DNA of 64,000 nt from Malania oleifera (GCF_029873635.1 NC_080421.1:2976001-3040000); one strand, 5' to 3'. Positions 48,453 to 60,866 are shown, counted from the first letter of the stretch. Translations and numbers: made by a program. The notes: generated from the letters alone by a model not told the origin.

Positions 48453-49411
48453 CTTTTGGAGTTTCTTCAAAACAGAATCTTCAAATGCTTGATATCCAGC
48501 CCCAACAAGGTTATTCAAGTGATTGTGTTCCACAAACTCTGGGACACTAGGAACTTCTTTTGTTACAGCTTGTTGAAGAGGTAGGACAAGGAGAGGATTC
48601 GAAACATCTCCCAATACGTTCCCTGTGGCAGCAACCTATCAAGCACAATAGACAGCTAACATTAGCCGTAGATAAACTCTTTAGTCCAACAATCAATATA
48701 CTTTAAATATAGTCAATAATCTAATCATAAACTCACAGCTGCATCTCTAGACGCCATAACAACAATTGCTGAACCTCTTTTCTTAGAACTCTTGATCACT
48801 ACATCTTCAACCCCTCCAAACTTCTCAAATAATTCCCTCAACCTCTTAGCATCATAGTCCTCACCAACCCTCTCCCACGACACCTTGAGTACCTTCTCCT
48901 TATCCAAGCCGCCCCCATCGCCAACCCTGCTGCTCTCTTTTCCTACACCTGCAGTCTCTTTCTTTGAGATTGGTGTTTTAGATGCTGACTTATTTGCATG
49001 CATGGCTCTGATTCTTGCAATCTCTTCCTTGAGCTGCCTAGCAATTCTTTCTTCTTCTTCTCGAGATTTTGCAATGGGGTCTGGAGCAAAGGCCGCTCGC
49101 TCTCTTTCTTCAAGATCCGACACCATCTTTCTGCGTTTGGAATCATATTGAGTTTGGCGGTGCTGTTGTTCACGCTTGACACGGAGTAGATCGTCAAACA
49201 ATTTTCTGGCTTTTGCATCCTTTAAAATCTCGTAAGATGATTTAAGCTTTTGGAAGTTTGCATGAGCATTTGGGTCATCTGGTCTCTTGTCCGGGTGCAA
49301 TTCCAAAGCCTTCGATCTATAAGCTGTTTTAATCTCCTTTTCTGAGAGCTTTGCCCCTTCCTCACCAGAAGGTAATCCCAAAACCCTATAGTGATCAACC
49401 TCAGCTTCCAT
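48453..49411 (-). CDS. DNAJC17: DNAJC17-like J-domain and RRM co-chaperone, two exons seen
   Basis: Minus-strand gene. Exon 1 is 49411-48737 (225 codons) and exon 2 is 48635-48453 (61 codons); the join is in frame with GT/AG borders. Residues of about 5-80 form a J domain with the Hsp70-activating HPD (LELHPDK). A charged helical region rich in Glu/Lys/Arg follows. Then comes an RRM (VLKVSWERVG ... AIVVMAS) and the tail LVGAGYQAFEDSVLKKLQK. Homologues (human DNAJC17, fission yeast Cwf23) act with the spliceosome in the nucleus. The start is the Met before EAEVDHYRVLG; an upstream in-frame Met at 49465 gives an unlikely extension. A short last exon (a few residues) is expected but not found before the copia element that ends at 47741. 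Without splicing the frame stops two codons after exon 2. Confidence 0.88.
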
Positions 49412-49654
49412 TTTATGCAGCATGTTACGATACTGCAGATATAGATTCAAATACCAATTTCTCAAATTCTTTCCCCTTTTTTTTCAGCAAGAAGATGGCT
49501 CCAAATCAAATATAACCAGATCTAAACAAACTAAAAGAGATTCAAATAAAAATTTTACTTGTTTTTGGGGCTAGGTAAGACGTGCAATTTCAACACCAAT
49601 AAACCCTGAATTGAGGTAACTTCAATTTAAATGAAATAGACATCATTCATGCTC
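49412..49654. other. Promoter side of the DNAJC17-like gene
   Basis: Short non-coding region between the co-chaperone start and the LINE copy. Confidence 0.5.
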
Positions 49655-50742
49655 AATTATGAATTATGAAATCATTGACAAGGGTGTATGCAGTAGGTAT
49701 ATTAATGTTATTAAGGATATGTACGTTGGAATAATGGCCAACATTAGGACTACACGTGGAGAGATTAGGAAATTTTCAATCACAATAGGTGTACATCAAG
49801 GATCTGCTTTGAGCCCTTGCCTTTTTGCTCCAATGATGGATAAACTTACTAGGAGTATCCAAAATGAGACTCCTTGATGTATGTTGTTTGTAAATGATAT
49901 TGTCTTGATTGATGAAATTAGGGGTGGAGTAGAATCTAAGTTAGAATTACTAAATAGAAGCTTTAGAATCTAGAGGTATTAGGATGAGTAGAAATAAGAC
50001 TAAATATATGAAATGTAATTTCAAACATAGCAAGAGGAATATTAGAGACAAAGTTGAACTTGATGATGAAGAAATCAATAGCACTAGTAGATTTTGATAC
50101 CTTAGATCTATTATACAAGCTAAAAGGGAAATTGAAGAAGATGTAATGCATAGAGTTAGAGTAGGTTAGGTAAAATGAAGAAGCATTTTGAGCATGTTGT
50201 GTGATCATAAAATACCTTTAAAATTAAAAAGGAAGTTCTATAGAACAACTATAAGACCAGCTATGTTATATGTATAAGAATGTTGGGCGACTAAGAAACA
50301 ACATATCCAAAAAATAAAAGTTGTTGAGATGAGAATGCTAAAATGGATGAGTGGTATAATGTTAAAAGATAAATTAAGAAATAAGCATATTCGCGGTAAG
50401 TTAGGCGTAGCTCTTATATAAGATAAATTAAGGAATGAGCACATTCATTATAAGTTAGGCATAACTCCTATATAAGATAAGATAGGGGAGGGCGGCTCAG
50501 ATGGTTTGGGCACCTAAAACATAGGTCAAATAGCACGTCTGTGAGGATGAATGAGTTACTGTTAAGGGTAGTAGAAGGGGTAAGGATATACCTAAAATAT
50601 AGGATGCGATAGTGAGTAAGGATTTCATAACTCTGAATTTGTCAAAGAAAATTGTCCATGATCCCACAAGTTTGCGAAAAGGGATTCACATAGCCAACCC
50701 CATCTTGTGGGACTTAAGTTTGGTTTGTTGTTATTGTTGTAT
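49655..50742 (+). mobile_element. 5'-truncated RTE LINE
   Basis: Starts inside the RT (GGTGTATGCAGTAGGTAT matches about 665-682) and follows the family through VHQGSALSP, a degenerate FADD region and the 3' UTR to a TTGTTGTTATTGTTG tail. Many stops and frameshifts, plus a small internal duplication near 50370-50470 (AAATTAAG(A/G)AAT(A/G)AGCA twice). A target duplication was not resolved. Confidence 0.85.
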
Positions 50743-51572
50743 AATAATTAACAATACTCATATTGAAGAACTCAAAACACATTCATCATTCATCAATGAA
50801 AACAAACTAATTCAATCTAATCACAAGCAATTAAAAAAATGAAAACAAACTAATATTATAGTACTTTGTAACTAATGTCATATTATGGTCCATTTATCAA
50901 GTTAACTATGTTAAGCAAGTAGCAACTAAACAAGAGAATCAAGAGACCAACAACAGCAATCCAAGTTCCATACTTCCACAACATGATAAAAGTATAGTAT
51001 TGATAATTTGATATTAGTATTAAATTGTTGACATCAATACACCAATATCATCAACCATTAATTTTTTGAAAAAACAATGGTACAAAAACATGGGGGGTGG
51101 GTAAAGTTGCATAATCAGACTAGCAAAGACACGTGATATGGTTCCTGTGAGTGCGAACTAGTAAAAAATAGGTTAAGTAGATAAACAAGAGGGTCGGAAG
51201 GAGGACGGAGGGGCTCATGTTGAACAAAGAAGAGTCTTCGAGCCTTCGAGAAAGAAAAGGCTTCAACCCTTCAACGGACTTAAAGAGAAGACGGTAGGAC
51301 GTCTGATATGTCCGGCGAAGAAGGTTGGGAGGCTAGTTCAACGGCAAGGAGTGGGGGGGATGTGGTTGAGAGTCAAGCTAGGGCTTCGACGAAGCTCCTG
51401 CTTGTCTCTTCTGCCTTGTTTTTTTTTTTTTGGGGGGGGTGGCATAGCCCAAGGAAGGAAGTGAAACGCGGCGTTTGGTTGGAAAACGTGTCCTGAGCAT
51501 GTCGACCTCTGTACAAGCGTGTCTAGACGTGTCGATAAATAACCAAAAATAAAAATAATAAAATTAGGATCT
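50743..51572. other. Intergenic, no gene seen
   Basis: Non-coding DNA. A GC-richer part at 51180-51500 has a short frame (51308-51496) with no recognised similarity. Confidence 0.45.
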
Positions 51573-53009
51573 ATTTAGTGTAGACTTGGCAAAGCGGATC
51601 GGGTCGGATAATCCGTAACAGATAAGGCAGATTATCAGGTAAAAAAATCATAATTCATATTAGACTCATTTAAGTGGCGGATTAGGCTGTTTTGGGTCAG
51701 ATAATTCATGGCGGATGGGCAAATAATCCGCCATTCTCAAATATAATTTTATTAATAATTTATTTCGACATAATTTTTCAAAGAAACAAATTACCACACA
51801 ATAAAATAATTCATAGATTAATATAAAAGGTAACCAATATTGGGTAAAATGAGTTTAACCAAAACTTTTTTAAACATAAATAAATTACATTAAACAGTAG
51901 CAATCAATAGGTAACCCCAAAAAGAACTTCAAATGGAAACAGAAAATGGGTGTCTTGGATTGAGCTACAAAGCATCTGAGAGTACTTTATATATAACATA
52001 GCATTTAAACACAACGTTCAGATTTAATTTAAAGCAATCACCCAATATAAATTGAGGTCTTGTTTAATTCAAAGCATTGGAGTATACTCTTATCATGAGT
52101 GCTAATTGCAGAATGAATTCGCGGTAGGTAGAACAATGAGGAAGAAGCATGTAAAAGAAAAATAAAGGTAATGGATTGCGTTGAGAAGTATTAACGGCAC
52201 CAGGCCAAGACGTAGTACCAGACAAAAAGGGGGTGATTATCAAAAGAATCCAACCAAAAATGGAGGCCTAGGGTAAAAGTTTCACAACAAATCAGTGTAT
52301 ACAATGTCTTCAACTTTCTTCCCATGCAATTTATCCATCTAACAATATCATTCCTCTCCCTCCAGAAACACAAGAACACACAGCCTAAACCTTCCTCGAT
52401 TTATTGTTGATCCTCTCCTTTCCTGCCATGAACAAGAGAACTAAGGTAGTTTGGCACAACCCACATAACATTGAACCACTGCCAATTAAGGAACCAAAGC
52501 TCCCCAGAAGCCAAGGCAGTGAGGCTAAATATGACTCCTCATCCATTTTACGCATATGGCACCATGCATACATATAATGTTCATGAAATTTTGAAGAAAT
52601 CAATATTGAAGAATTTCTGTTCATTTGATAATTAGAACGAGTGCTTGCACAAGTGCTGGATTGAGAAAATCCCCACTAATCTACTCAGCATTTTTTTTAA
52701 ACAGATTTTGAAAATCTAGTGCCATGCCTGTATACTTTTTTTCTTTCCTTATGTTAGGCTAAACTATGATATAATTTAAATGGATATCAATTCTCAACGC
52801 AAACATTGAAATTGATTTTTATGCTGGATAGGGAGTTGTGAAATATCAGTTGTTATGAAATATCCGTAGTCTTTAGAAGTATCCTGAAAGAGACCATGTC
52901 TGTACATACAGGCATACTGCATCTGCGTACATGTACGTATATAAACCAGAACATACCCAATTTAATACAACAACTGATTTAGCACAGATTACAACCACGG
53001 ACAGTTCTG

Positions 53010-53560
53010 TCCTATGGGTTGATTTCGAATAAGGTAGGAGGAAGACCCGAGTGTCTTCGGGGGACGTTGGAGGCCCCCTATGGTTAACAGGAGTGAGGAA
53101 GACATTGGCGCTAGGTGAACTGTGTGGGTGTTGGGCGGAAATATTGTGGACCGAGATGACTCTTCGTAATCTGGGAAGTGAGGCAGATTGAAGGAGACTC
53201 TGGCATCCGCAGGAGGTGAATCAGATTGAATGGAAGCTTGCATCCATGCGTGCACGTGTGAGTGGAGGATAACTGGGGCTGGGCGCTGGGCCAAAGCCCA
53301 TTTGAGTCCTTGTACTAGTTAGTTTCTTTATTGTTGCTTTTGTTACTAGTTGTTGGTATAAAACTGGGAGCAGCGGATATAGTGGGGTTAGCTAGAGAAT
53401 TGGGAATCTATTTTGTTTCTTTGTTTCTTTGGAGAGTGGCTCTCTCGAACCAACCAACCTGTAACTTCATTTCCGTTTTTATTGCCTTCAGTATTCATTC
53501 ATTCCATTTTCTTATTGAAATTCATCCAATCATCTAGCTCACACTAGGAGATTCATTACA
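53010..53560 (+). repeat. 5' LTR of the gene-capturing retroelement
   Basis: Homologous over its whole length to 61013-61607. Includes GTTGGTATAAAACTGGGAG (TATA-like) near 53352. Confidence 0.9.
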
Positions 53561-53689
53561 ATTGGTATCAGAACCAAACTCCGACCACCATGGGAGAGGG
53601 AACTCGCATGAACCAGATGTTGGAGTCCATTGCTGCCCTAAAGAGATCACAAGAAGAGCATTAGAAAGCTCAGGAGGAGATGCAAATCA

Positions 53690-54240
53690 CTCAAGCCGAA
53701 CAGCAAAAGCTACTCATCACCGTGACTCAACTGTTGGGAGCTCTCTTCGATGCTGTGAAGCTTCTCAACAAGCAGAAACTTGACCAGGAAGGGCCAGGAG
53801 AGACATCAAGCCACGAGTTCGGATACCAACACCGTGAGAGCTTCAATGGGGAGCAACACATTATAGACAAAGCAGAGGCAGAGACATTAGCGTTCCGGGC
53901 GGAGATCATCCTCTGCGAACTTATCAGTAACTCCTCCGGTGCTCTAAACAAGATTCCGATGAAGGGTGAGGCAGTCAACGAGGAGGCGGTTGATGAGATG
54001 GACGGTGACGATCAGTGCGAAATCGTGGAGCTCTACGCTATGGAGTCGCTTGTCGAGCACATCCATTTCTACGAGATCTGCGGAAAGGGATTTCATCAAG
54101 ATGTCAATCTGATAAAGCGCATGCGAGCTCACGGAAACCAACTCACAACCCTAGAAGCGCTCGCCAAGTCACCGAGCTACGCTGAGACCAAAAAGACGAG
54201 GTTCTCGCGCCTGTTCTAGGGCTGCAATCACATAAAATCT
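53690..54240 (+). pseudogene. Captured fragment of a STOP1/STOP2-type C2H2 zinc-finger gene
   Basis: The translated text carries the family's block before and across its first zinc finger: an acidic lead-in (CEIVEL), then EHIHF.EICGKGF, then MRAHGNQ, ALAK, TRFS and a GCN..KSH block. In plants these proteins are nuclear regulators of proton and aluminium tolerance. Only the middle of the gene is present. The left border with the gag-like start is not sharp. The right border passes straight into peptidase-like sequence. It is part of the LTR element above and is a fossil. Confidence 0.7.
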
Positions 54241-54383
54241 CACTATCTTGTGTTTGGTTTGATTTCCCTGATGAAGTCATCAGCGGGTGTCTCGAAAGTG
54301 AGTTCTATGGGGGCTTTAGGAATGTCTTCGTTCAAGAGTCCCCCTATAATGGAGTTTTTGCAAGGGTTGAAATTGCTTCCTGC
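54241..54383 (+). pseudogene. Captured fragment of thylakoidal processing peptidase (Plsp1/TPP), part 1
   Basis: VFGLISLMKSSAGVSKVSS and SSFKSPPIMEFLQGLKLLP follow the region of plant thylakoidal type I signal peptidases that lies before the membrane anchor. The family removes thylakoid-transfer signals in chloroplasts. The inner hAT is inserted at its right end. Confidence 0.75.
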
Positions 54384-54909
54384 CATAGTAGTTAAAAGCG
54401 CGCCTCAGGCGCAAGGCACAGTGAGGCGATGAGTCTGCCGCCTCATACCAGGTGGGGTGAGGCGACCTGCAAGAGGCGACCCCAGGCGAGACGAGGCGCA
54501 GTGAAGCGCGAGGCGCAGTGAGGCGCGCCTTGTGTATTTTTAAGCCATTTAAAGGAGACAAATAGCCCAAGCCAGACTCTTACCCCTCATTCGACTCAAA
54601 CGAACAGAGCCCTAGCCCCTTTCGACCCTTCAAAGCCCTTCGTGAGTTCGTTTGCGAGCCTTTGAACCAGCCGGAAGCCTTCGCGACTTCGTCTTCGAGC
54701 TTCGACCAGGATCGTGAGCTCATCTTCGACATTTTGAAGAAGCACGACCTGCGCAACTTCGTTTCGAACCAGCGGGAGCCCTCGCGAGTTCGTCTGCCTG
54801 CCTTCGAAGCAGTCGTGAGCTCGTCTGACTGCCTTCGAGCACGACGTGAGTTCGTCACGTCGCCTTCAACATTTCGAACCAGCTGGAGATCGTCTTTAAG
54901 CCTTCGAAC

Positions 54910-55140
54910 CTTTGTAAGTCTTCTTCTTCTTTTTCTTCTTCTTCTTCTGCTGCTGCTGCTGCTTGCGTCCCGCTGCCTGCTGCTTCTCTTCTCTTCTTCT
55001 TCTTCTTCTTCTTCTTCTGCTGCTGCTGCTCCTGCTGCCTGCTGCTTCTCTTCTTCTTCTTCTTCTTTTTCTTCTTCTTCCTGCTGCATGCTTGCTGCGT
55101 GCTGCTGACTGCTGCCTGCTCTTTTTCTTCTTCTTCTTCT
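54910..55140. repeat. (CTT)n and (CTG)n low-complexity run
   Basis: Alternating CTTCTT and CTGCTGCTG runs directly behind a GTAAGTC splice donor. The long Ser/Leu/Ala or Glu/Lys frames across it on either strand are composition artefacts. Confidence 0.85.
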
Positions 55141-55149
55141 TCTTTATAT

Positions 55150-55535
55150 GTAAGCTTACTGTTTTTTAATTTATAATATTTAGTTTAATTAATGTAAGCT
55201 TATAAATTATAACTAATAACATAATATTTATTTTTTTCACAGAAATTTAGCTACTGTTTTTAATTTATAATATTAAGTTTAATTAATGTAAACTTACAAA
55301 TTATAACTAATACATAATATTTATTTTTTTTACAGAAATTTAGCTACTGTTTTTTAATTTATAATATTAAGTTTAATTAATGTAAGCTTACAAATTATAA
55401 CTAATACATAATATTTATTTTTTTTACAGAAATTTAGCTACTGTTTTTTAATTTATAATATTTAGTTTAATTAATGTAAGTTTATAAATTATAACTAATA
55501 CATAACATTTATTCTTTTTATTGAAATTTAGGTAC
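55150..55535. repeat. Four tandem units of about 94 bp in the hAT leader intron
   Basis: Each unit has ATGTAAGCTTA, an AT-rich middle, and TATTTTTTTTACAGAAATTTAGCTACTG. Each of the first three thus holds a donor-like GTAAG and an acceptor-like TTTTTNACAG; the last unit is degenerate. Confidence 0.85.
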
Positions 55536-55605
55536 TGTTTTAATTTGTTTGGAAATGCATTATGTAAGTCTTAAATTTTAAATATATGATGCATTGTTTT
55601 TTCAG

Positions 55606-58280
55606 TTAGGATACGGGATACCAAGTCTAAAATCTTAAATGGAAGTATGCACATTTGGAGGATCAAAAAAATAGAAATAATTTGACTTGCAATTTTTGTG
55701 CTAAAGTCACAAGGGGAGGAATATTTCAAGCAAAACAACACATTGTCGGAGGATTTCGAAATGTGAAAGAATGCTCTAAGTGCCCTGCTCATGTACGTGA
55801 GGAGATTAAAGAGTATATGTTGAAGAAAGATATGGAAAAGGAGGAAAATGAGTTATTGCCCGACTTTGATGATATAGATCATTACGATGAAGATGAAGAA
55901 GATGAAGTTCAAGAAATTGACATTCGTGGCAAGAGAGTGTTTACTAGTGATGGAAGTAAAAGATCATACCAATCCAACTTGAAGAAACCAAAACAGAAGG
56001 GGCCTATAGACTTGGTTTTTACTCCCGATCCAAAGAAAGCGATTCAAGCTAGGAAAGAAGGGAAGATGAAGCAAACATCAATAAATGAAGCGTGCAAAAA
56101 AGAACTTAGAAAAAAGGCAATGGGAGATTTTGCTAGGTGGATGTATGATGCGGGGATACCATTTAATGCTGTACGTTTAAGCAGCTTTGCAGTGGCACTT
56201 GAATCGATTGGACAATATGGTCCTGGAATAAAGCCACTTAGCTATCATGAAGTGAGAGTTCCTTACCTAAAGGAGGAAGTCAGTCGAATGAAAGAGTTGT
56301 TGAAGGTCCATAAGGAGGAATGGACAAAATATGGCTGCTCAATTATGTCTGATGGTTGGAGAGATTCAGTTGCTAATAAGGACATAATCAACTTTTTAGT
56401 GAACTCTCCAAGGGGATCAGTATTCATCAAGTCTATTGATGCTTCTAATATTGTCAAGAATGCAGATAGAATGTATAGATTACTTGATGAGATGGTCGAA
56501 GAAATTGGAGAATCAAATGTGATTCAAGTGGTAACTGACAATGCGTCAAACTATGTTGCAGCAGGTAAGAACTTATTTTTAGAACTACTTTCTATAGTGT
56601 ATATATTGTTTATTTTAATATTTTAATGGCTTCATTCCTTGATTTTTCAACAGGGAGATTGTTGGAAGCGAAGAGGCACATTTATATTGGACACTGTGTG
56701 CTGCTCATTGCATTAATTTAATTTTGGAGGATATTGGGAAGATGCCTTCAATTCATGCAACTTTGAAAAGGGCAATTTTTTTGAATGGCTATATCTATAA
56801 TCGTGTTGGCGTTGTCAACTTGATGAGACAATTCACTGGAGGAAAGGAGTTGCTAAGACCTGCAGTTACAAGATTTGCAACTGCCTTCATCACCCTTCGT
56901 TCAATCCATCTTCAAAAGAATAACTTGAGGAAGATGTTTACTTCTGAAGATTGGAATACTACTAAATGGGCAAAGGAGGCGGCTGGCAAAAGAGCAGCTA
57001 CTATTGTTTTGATGCCTACTTTTTGGAGTACCATCGTCTATGCTCTTAAGTTAACAGGTCCACTTGTTCGTGTACTCCGTTTGGTTGATGGGGAAAAGAA
57101 AGCCTGCAATGGGATATATTTATGAAGCAATGGATAGGGCTAAGGAAGCCATAGCTAAGGCTTTTGGTGAGAGAGAGGATAAATTCAAGGAGGCATTTGA
57201 AATTATTGATACGAGGTGGGGATGCCAACTCCATCAACCGTTGCATGCAGCTGCACACTACTTGAATCCAGAATTTTTCTATTCAAACCCCAACATTTTG
57301 CAAGATGAAGAAATTATGACGGGTTTGTACAAATGTATTGGAAGGTTACTGCCAACTATTGAAATGCAAGATAAAGTTTCAAATGAGTTGGAAAAATACA
57401 ATGCCGCTAGTGGCGTCTTTGGAATTAGTTTGGCAGTGAGACAAAGGAAGACAAAAGCACCAGGTAAAGTGGCATTTGTACTACCTCTTCATTTTTGAAA
57501 ATTATTTTTGCTATTTACCTAGTAGGTATTCATTTAAAATTTATTTTATAACAGCGCAATGGTGGATGGCATATGGATCAACAACTCCAAACTTGCAAAA
57601 GTTTGCTGTGAAAATTCTTAGCCTCACGTGTAGTGCTACCGGCTGCGAAAGAAATTGGAGCATATTCCAACATGTAAGTCACTAGTATATCATGGATTAA
57701 TTATTAAAGAACAAGAACTACCAATCTACTGCTTTTTAGAATCATTATTAACCATATTACTTTAAACTTTTTGCAGCTTCATAGCAAAAGGAGAAATAGG
57801 CTATCCCAGCAACGCTTGAATGATTTGGTATTTGTGAAATATAATCGAACTCTGAGGCGTCGATACGACAAACGTGACGCCATTGATCCCATCCTCCTGA
57901 AGGACATTGATGATAGTAATGAGTGGTTGATTGGTAGGATGGATGGTGATTTTGATGAGGATGATGAACTTGTGTTTGAAGATGATATTTTGACTTGGGA
58001 TTCTGTTGCTAGAGCTGCTGGACTAAATAACCCCCCGCATCACACTAGATCAAGAATAAGTACAAATATGCCATCATCGTCTAAAGGAAGAGGAAGGGCT
58101 TCATCTAGTAGTGCAACCACTGGTAGGGGTCGGACCACAATGTTGGAACTTGTAGATGAGAATGAAATCCAAGTGGATAGTGCAGAGGAAACGGAAGAGG
58201 AAAAAAATGTTGGAGAAAACAATTCTAATGATCAAGAGGAAGATGATGATATCTTCACCGACCTAGTTGATGATGAGTGA
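55606..58280 (+). CDS. hAT transposase, four exons, two frameshifts
   Basis: Exons by GT/AG borders: 55606-56564, 56654-57463, 57555-57673 and 57777-58280. Exon 1 has a BED zinc finger (CNFCAKV ... KQHIVGGF) and the start of the DUF659 catalytic region with IMSDGWRD and VTDNASNY. Exon 2 continues it (LEDIGKMPSIHATLKRAI). Exons 3 and 4 give the hAT dimerisation domain (TCSATGCERNWS ... RLNDLVFVKYN) and an acidic tail. The probable DDE residues are the Asp of SDGW, the Asp of VTDN and the Glu of CERN; all are present. Exon 2 is one base short near 56675 and one base long near 57095. No in-frame ATG was found before the BED finger in exon 1, so the start may lie upstream or be lost. This copy is unlikely to be active. 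Confidence 0.9.
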
Positions 58281-58604
58281 TGAGTGATGATTGAGGACGA
58301 TTTTTAGATTTTATATTTTGAAATCTTTTATTGTACTCTTTTCTTTTGATGTTGAACTATGTTGAATTGTTGATGCTTTTGGGCTTCATCTTGGCAATTT
58401 TATTAAATTTCCAATTTTTTTATTGAATGTTTTGGCATTTTAAATTCTAATATCACTAGATATTCATATGTTCATATATAAATTACCCCAAATAGATATT
58501 TTACAACATTTTAATAATTGTGCGCCTCACGAAGCGAACGCCTTGGCTTCAAAGACCCTTTGCGCCTCGTCTCGCCTTGCGCCTCTGACTACTATGCTTC
58601 CTGC

Positions 58605-58846
58605 TAAAGGTTTCGATAGTTGAGGAAGTGGATTAAGGGGGAACAGGGTGTTATGAGGATGAAGATGATGAGAAATATGAAGAGATTTTTTAGTAGTTCG
58701 CTGAGATTTCTGAGAAGTTTGGTCGAAAGGGACTGGAGAGGAGCAATTGGCTTGCGCGATTGCTGAATTTTTGTTGGGAGGACGTGAAGGCTATTTTTAC
58801 AGCTTTGACTGTGAGTCTATTGTTTCGTTCCTTTTTAGCGGTGGAA
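58605..58846 (+). pseudogene. Captured fragment of thylakoidal processing peptidase (Plsp1/TPP), part 2
   Basis: Continues part 1 beyond the hAT. NWLARLLNFCWEDVK and FTALTVSLLFRSFLA match the stretch leading into and through the membrane anchor of the peptidase. The text changes abruptly to NUP188 just before the peptidase active-site region would begin. Confidence 0.8.
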
Positions 58847-60866
58847 TGCACCAGGCAGATTTTTATGCATGCTTTATATCATGGAATTTGCTCCAAAGAA
58901 AACAATGCCATTAAAAAGGAGGTACTGAATTTGGTTTCTAATGGATTGGAAGGCAACTTGTGTTCTCCAGAACCCTCTATCTTCTAGCCATCCTGAACAT
59001 ATGGATGTTGATTTGTTCACTTTGTGGGTTGAGGAGATATTGATAGAAGAAAATTTGGTATTGGACATCTTCTCCTTGCTTATTATGAGTCATTTTGCAG
59101 TTGCAATAGTGAGCAATGGAAAAAATTATGCTCAATTTATAAGGGAATCATATTTGGGTCATTTAACTGTGGAAAGCTGGCAGTATCCACTTAAGTAGTA
59201 CTGTCAATTTATCATGCCAAAGTTCGACTTTCACCTATCTTTATAGAAAACTTGGACCTGAGCAATTTTCTTCAAATGATTCATGATGAAAAACCGTTCA
59301 CGCAAGGTTCCTTTGTGTCTTCTGTGACTGATATGCAAGAGTTGGATGCTATAAATTCTGGTTTTGATGTGTTTCAAACAAAAGAAGCTGGGCCTTCAAT
59401 TCTTACATGGGCAGTGTTTCTGTGTTTAATTTCATCACTTCCAGGAAAAAAGGAAATTAATTTTCTAATGGAGATTGACCATATAGGTTTGGTTCGTCAA
59501 GTTTTTGAGGCAGCATCATTGAACAATTTTCTTGAGATCCTTCAAAGTGATGTATTGGAGGATTTTGATGTACCTGTTGCTGGTTACAAAAGTGTTATGA
59601 GAACATTTGTTTTTACATTCATAGCGTCTTATGAGATCAATCATCAGGTAGAAGATAATACCCTCAAGTTGACTCTGGACCTCCTTTGTAGCGTTTATCA
59701 AGGAGAGGAGTTACTTTGTGTGCAGTCTTGGGACAAGGACAGCTTCATTGATGGGCCTATTCACTGCCTTCTTTGGAATTTAGAGGGTGAATTCCCATTC
59801 AGGATTGTGGAATTTATTCGCCTTTTATCTGCCCTCTCTGAAGGAGCTTGGCCTGCAGAATGTGTGTATAATTTTCTAGATAAATCCGTTGGTATATCAT
59901 CTTTGTTTGAGATTAGCAGCAATACTTTGATGGATAATACTTCTGGAATTTCCGAAACACATTTGCCTTTGCACGATCCTGGAGTTGAAGGTTTGATTAT
60001 TCCTAGTGAAACACATGGCCATGTTTTGAAAGTAATTGACCAAAATGTTGCTCTTGTATGGTGGGACTCATGGGAGTATGCTCAATCTGGGGTGCTTGTA
60101 CTGCTTCTTCGCCTGACTCAAGAGCTTCATATTGATAGCAATGAGGAAGTCCTTGTTACTCTTAATCTGCTTTGTCATCTAGTTTCCTTCAACACAGTTG
60201 TATGTGTTAATTTGATAAATGTTGGCAGCCCATTGCTTGTTTCGGAAACTCATACAGATGGCCAGATGGAAACAAAATTGTGGGTTGATGTGGTAGGGAT
60301 TGTATGCACATTCATCAAAAAATTATCACCTAATTTGCATGGCAGTGTTGTAATGTCCATGGGTTTTAGCATTTTGGCAAAGATATTGAAATGTTCACCA
60401 TCTCATGTGACTGTAGTGGCTCTAAAGACAAATATATTTGAGGTGAATTTAGCAACGAATACATTTGATGTCGGCTGTAATGTTACAAGAAGTGCCTCAT
60501 GGTTGCTTTCTGGAAAACTTGCAAAATTTCTTTTAATAGACCGCGAGCAGAATGACAACTATTGCCCATTAACTACTTCAGTGCGAGAGTTCACCATGCA
60601 GGTTTTGAAAATGATTTTGTCATTGCTCGTCATATTCTCTCGTCAATATGTTTTAGTTCATCACGAGTCTTGGGAATACAAAGCAAAGGATGTTCGTTGG
60701 AAAGTGACGTTGAAGGTGCTTGAAGCCATAAAAAAATGCATTTTTTTCAATCCCATACTCATATAAACTGTGCATGGTCATTCGAGGCATTTTTCTTTAT
60801 GATTCTTCCATTGACAGTACATTCTTTCGAATAATTTGTACGACTACTGAGACTTTAAAGAGACGC
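58847..60866 (+). pseudogene. NUP188: Captured intronless fragment of nucleoporin NUP188
   Basis: About 2 kb of sequence matching the plant NUP188 (DUF3414) scaffold nucleoporin as I remember it. Blocks include ECTRQIFMHALY, PEHMDVDLFTLWVEE, TWAVFLCLISSLPGK, VYNFLDKSVGISSLFEI, GVLVLLLRLTQEL and FRIICTTTETLK. The normal gene has many introns and none is visible here, so the piece came from an mRNA. It runs directly into the retroelement's pol tail (RIKGRGKILATDVL). The longest uninterrupted stretch is 59252-60766. It is part of the LTR element and not a working gene. Confidence 0.88.

Larger units (their letters stand above)
54384..58596 (+). mobile_element. Inner hAT transposon with transposase gene
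   Basis: 4213 bp with ends CATAGTAGT at both termini, subterminal GCGCCTCAGGCGCAAGGC-type repeats, and perfect 8-bp duplications CTTCCTGC (54376-54383, 58597-58604). From left to right it has a GC-rich leader (54560-54910), a low-complexity (CTT)n/(CTG)n intron start, four 94-bp tandem units, the transposase exons and an AT-rich tail. It interrupts the captured peptidase fragment of the retroelement, so it is the youngest layer of the nest. Confidence 0.95.

Noticed and set aside
54580-55108. Long Glu/Lys-rich (minus) and Ser/Leu-rich (plus) frames
   Set aside because: Produced by CTT and CTG repeats in the hAT leader intron, not by a gene.
59252-60766. A working NUP188 gene
   Set aside because: Intronless, partial, bordered by LTR retroelement parts and broken; it is cargo of the element.
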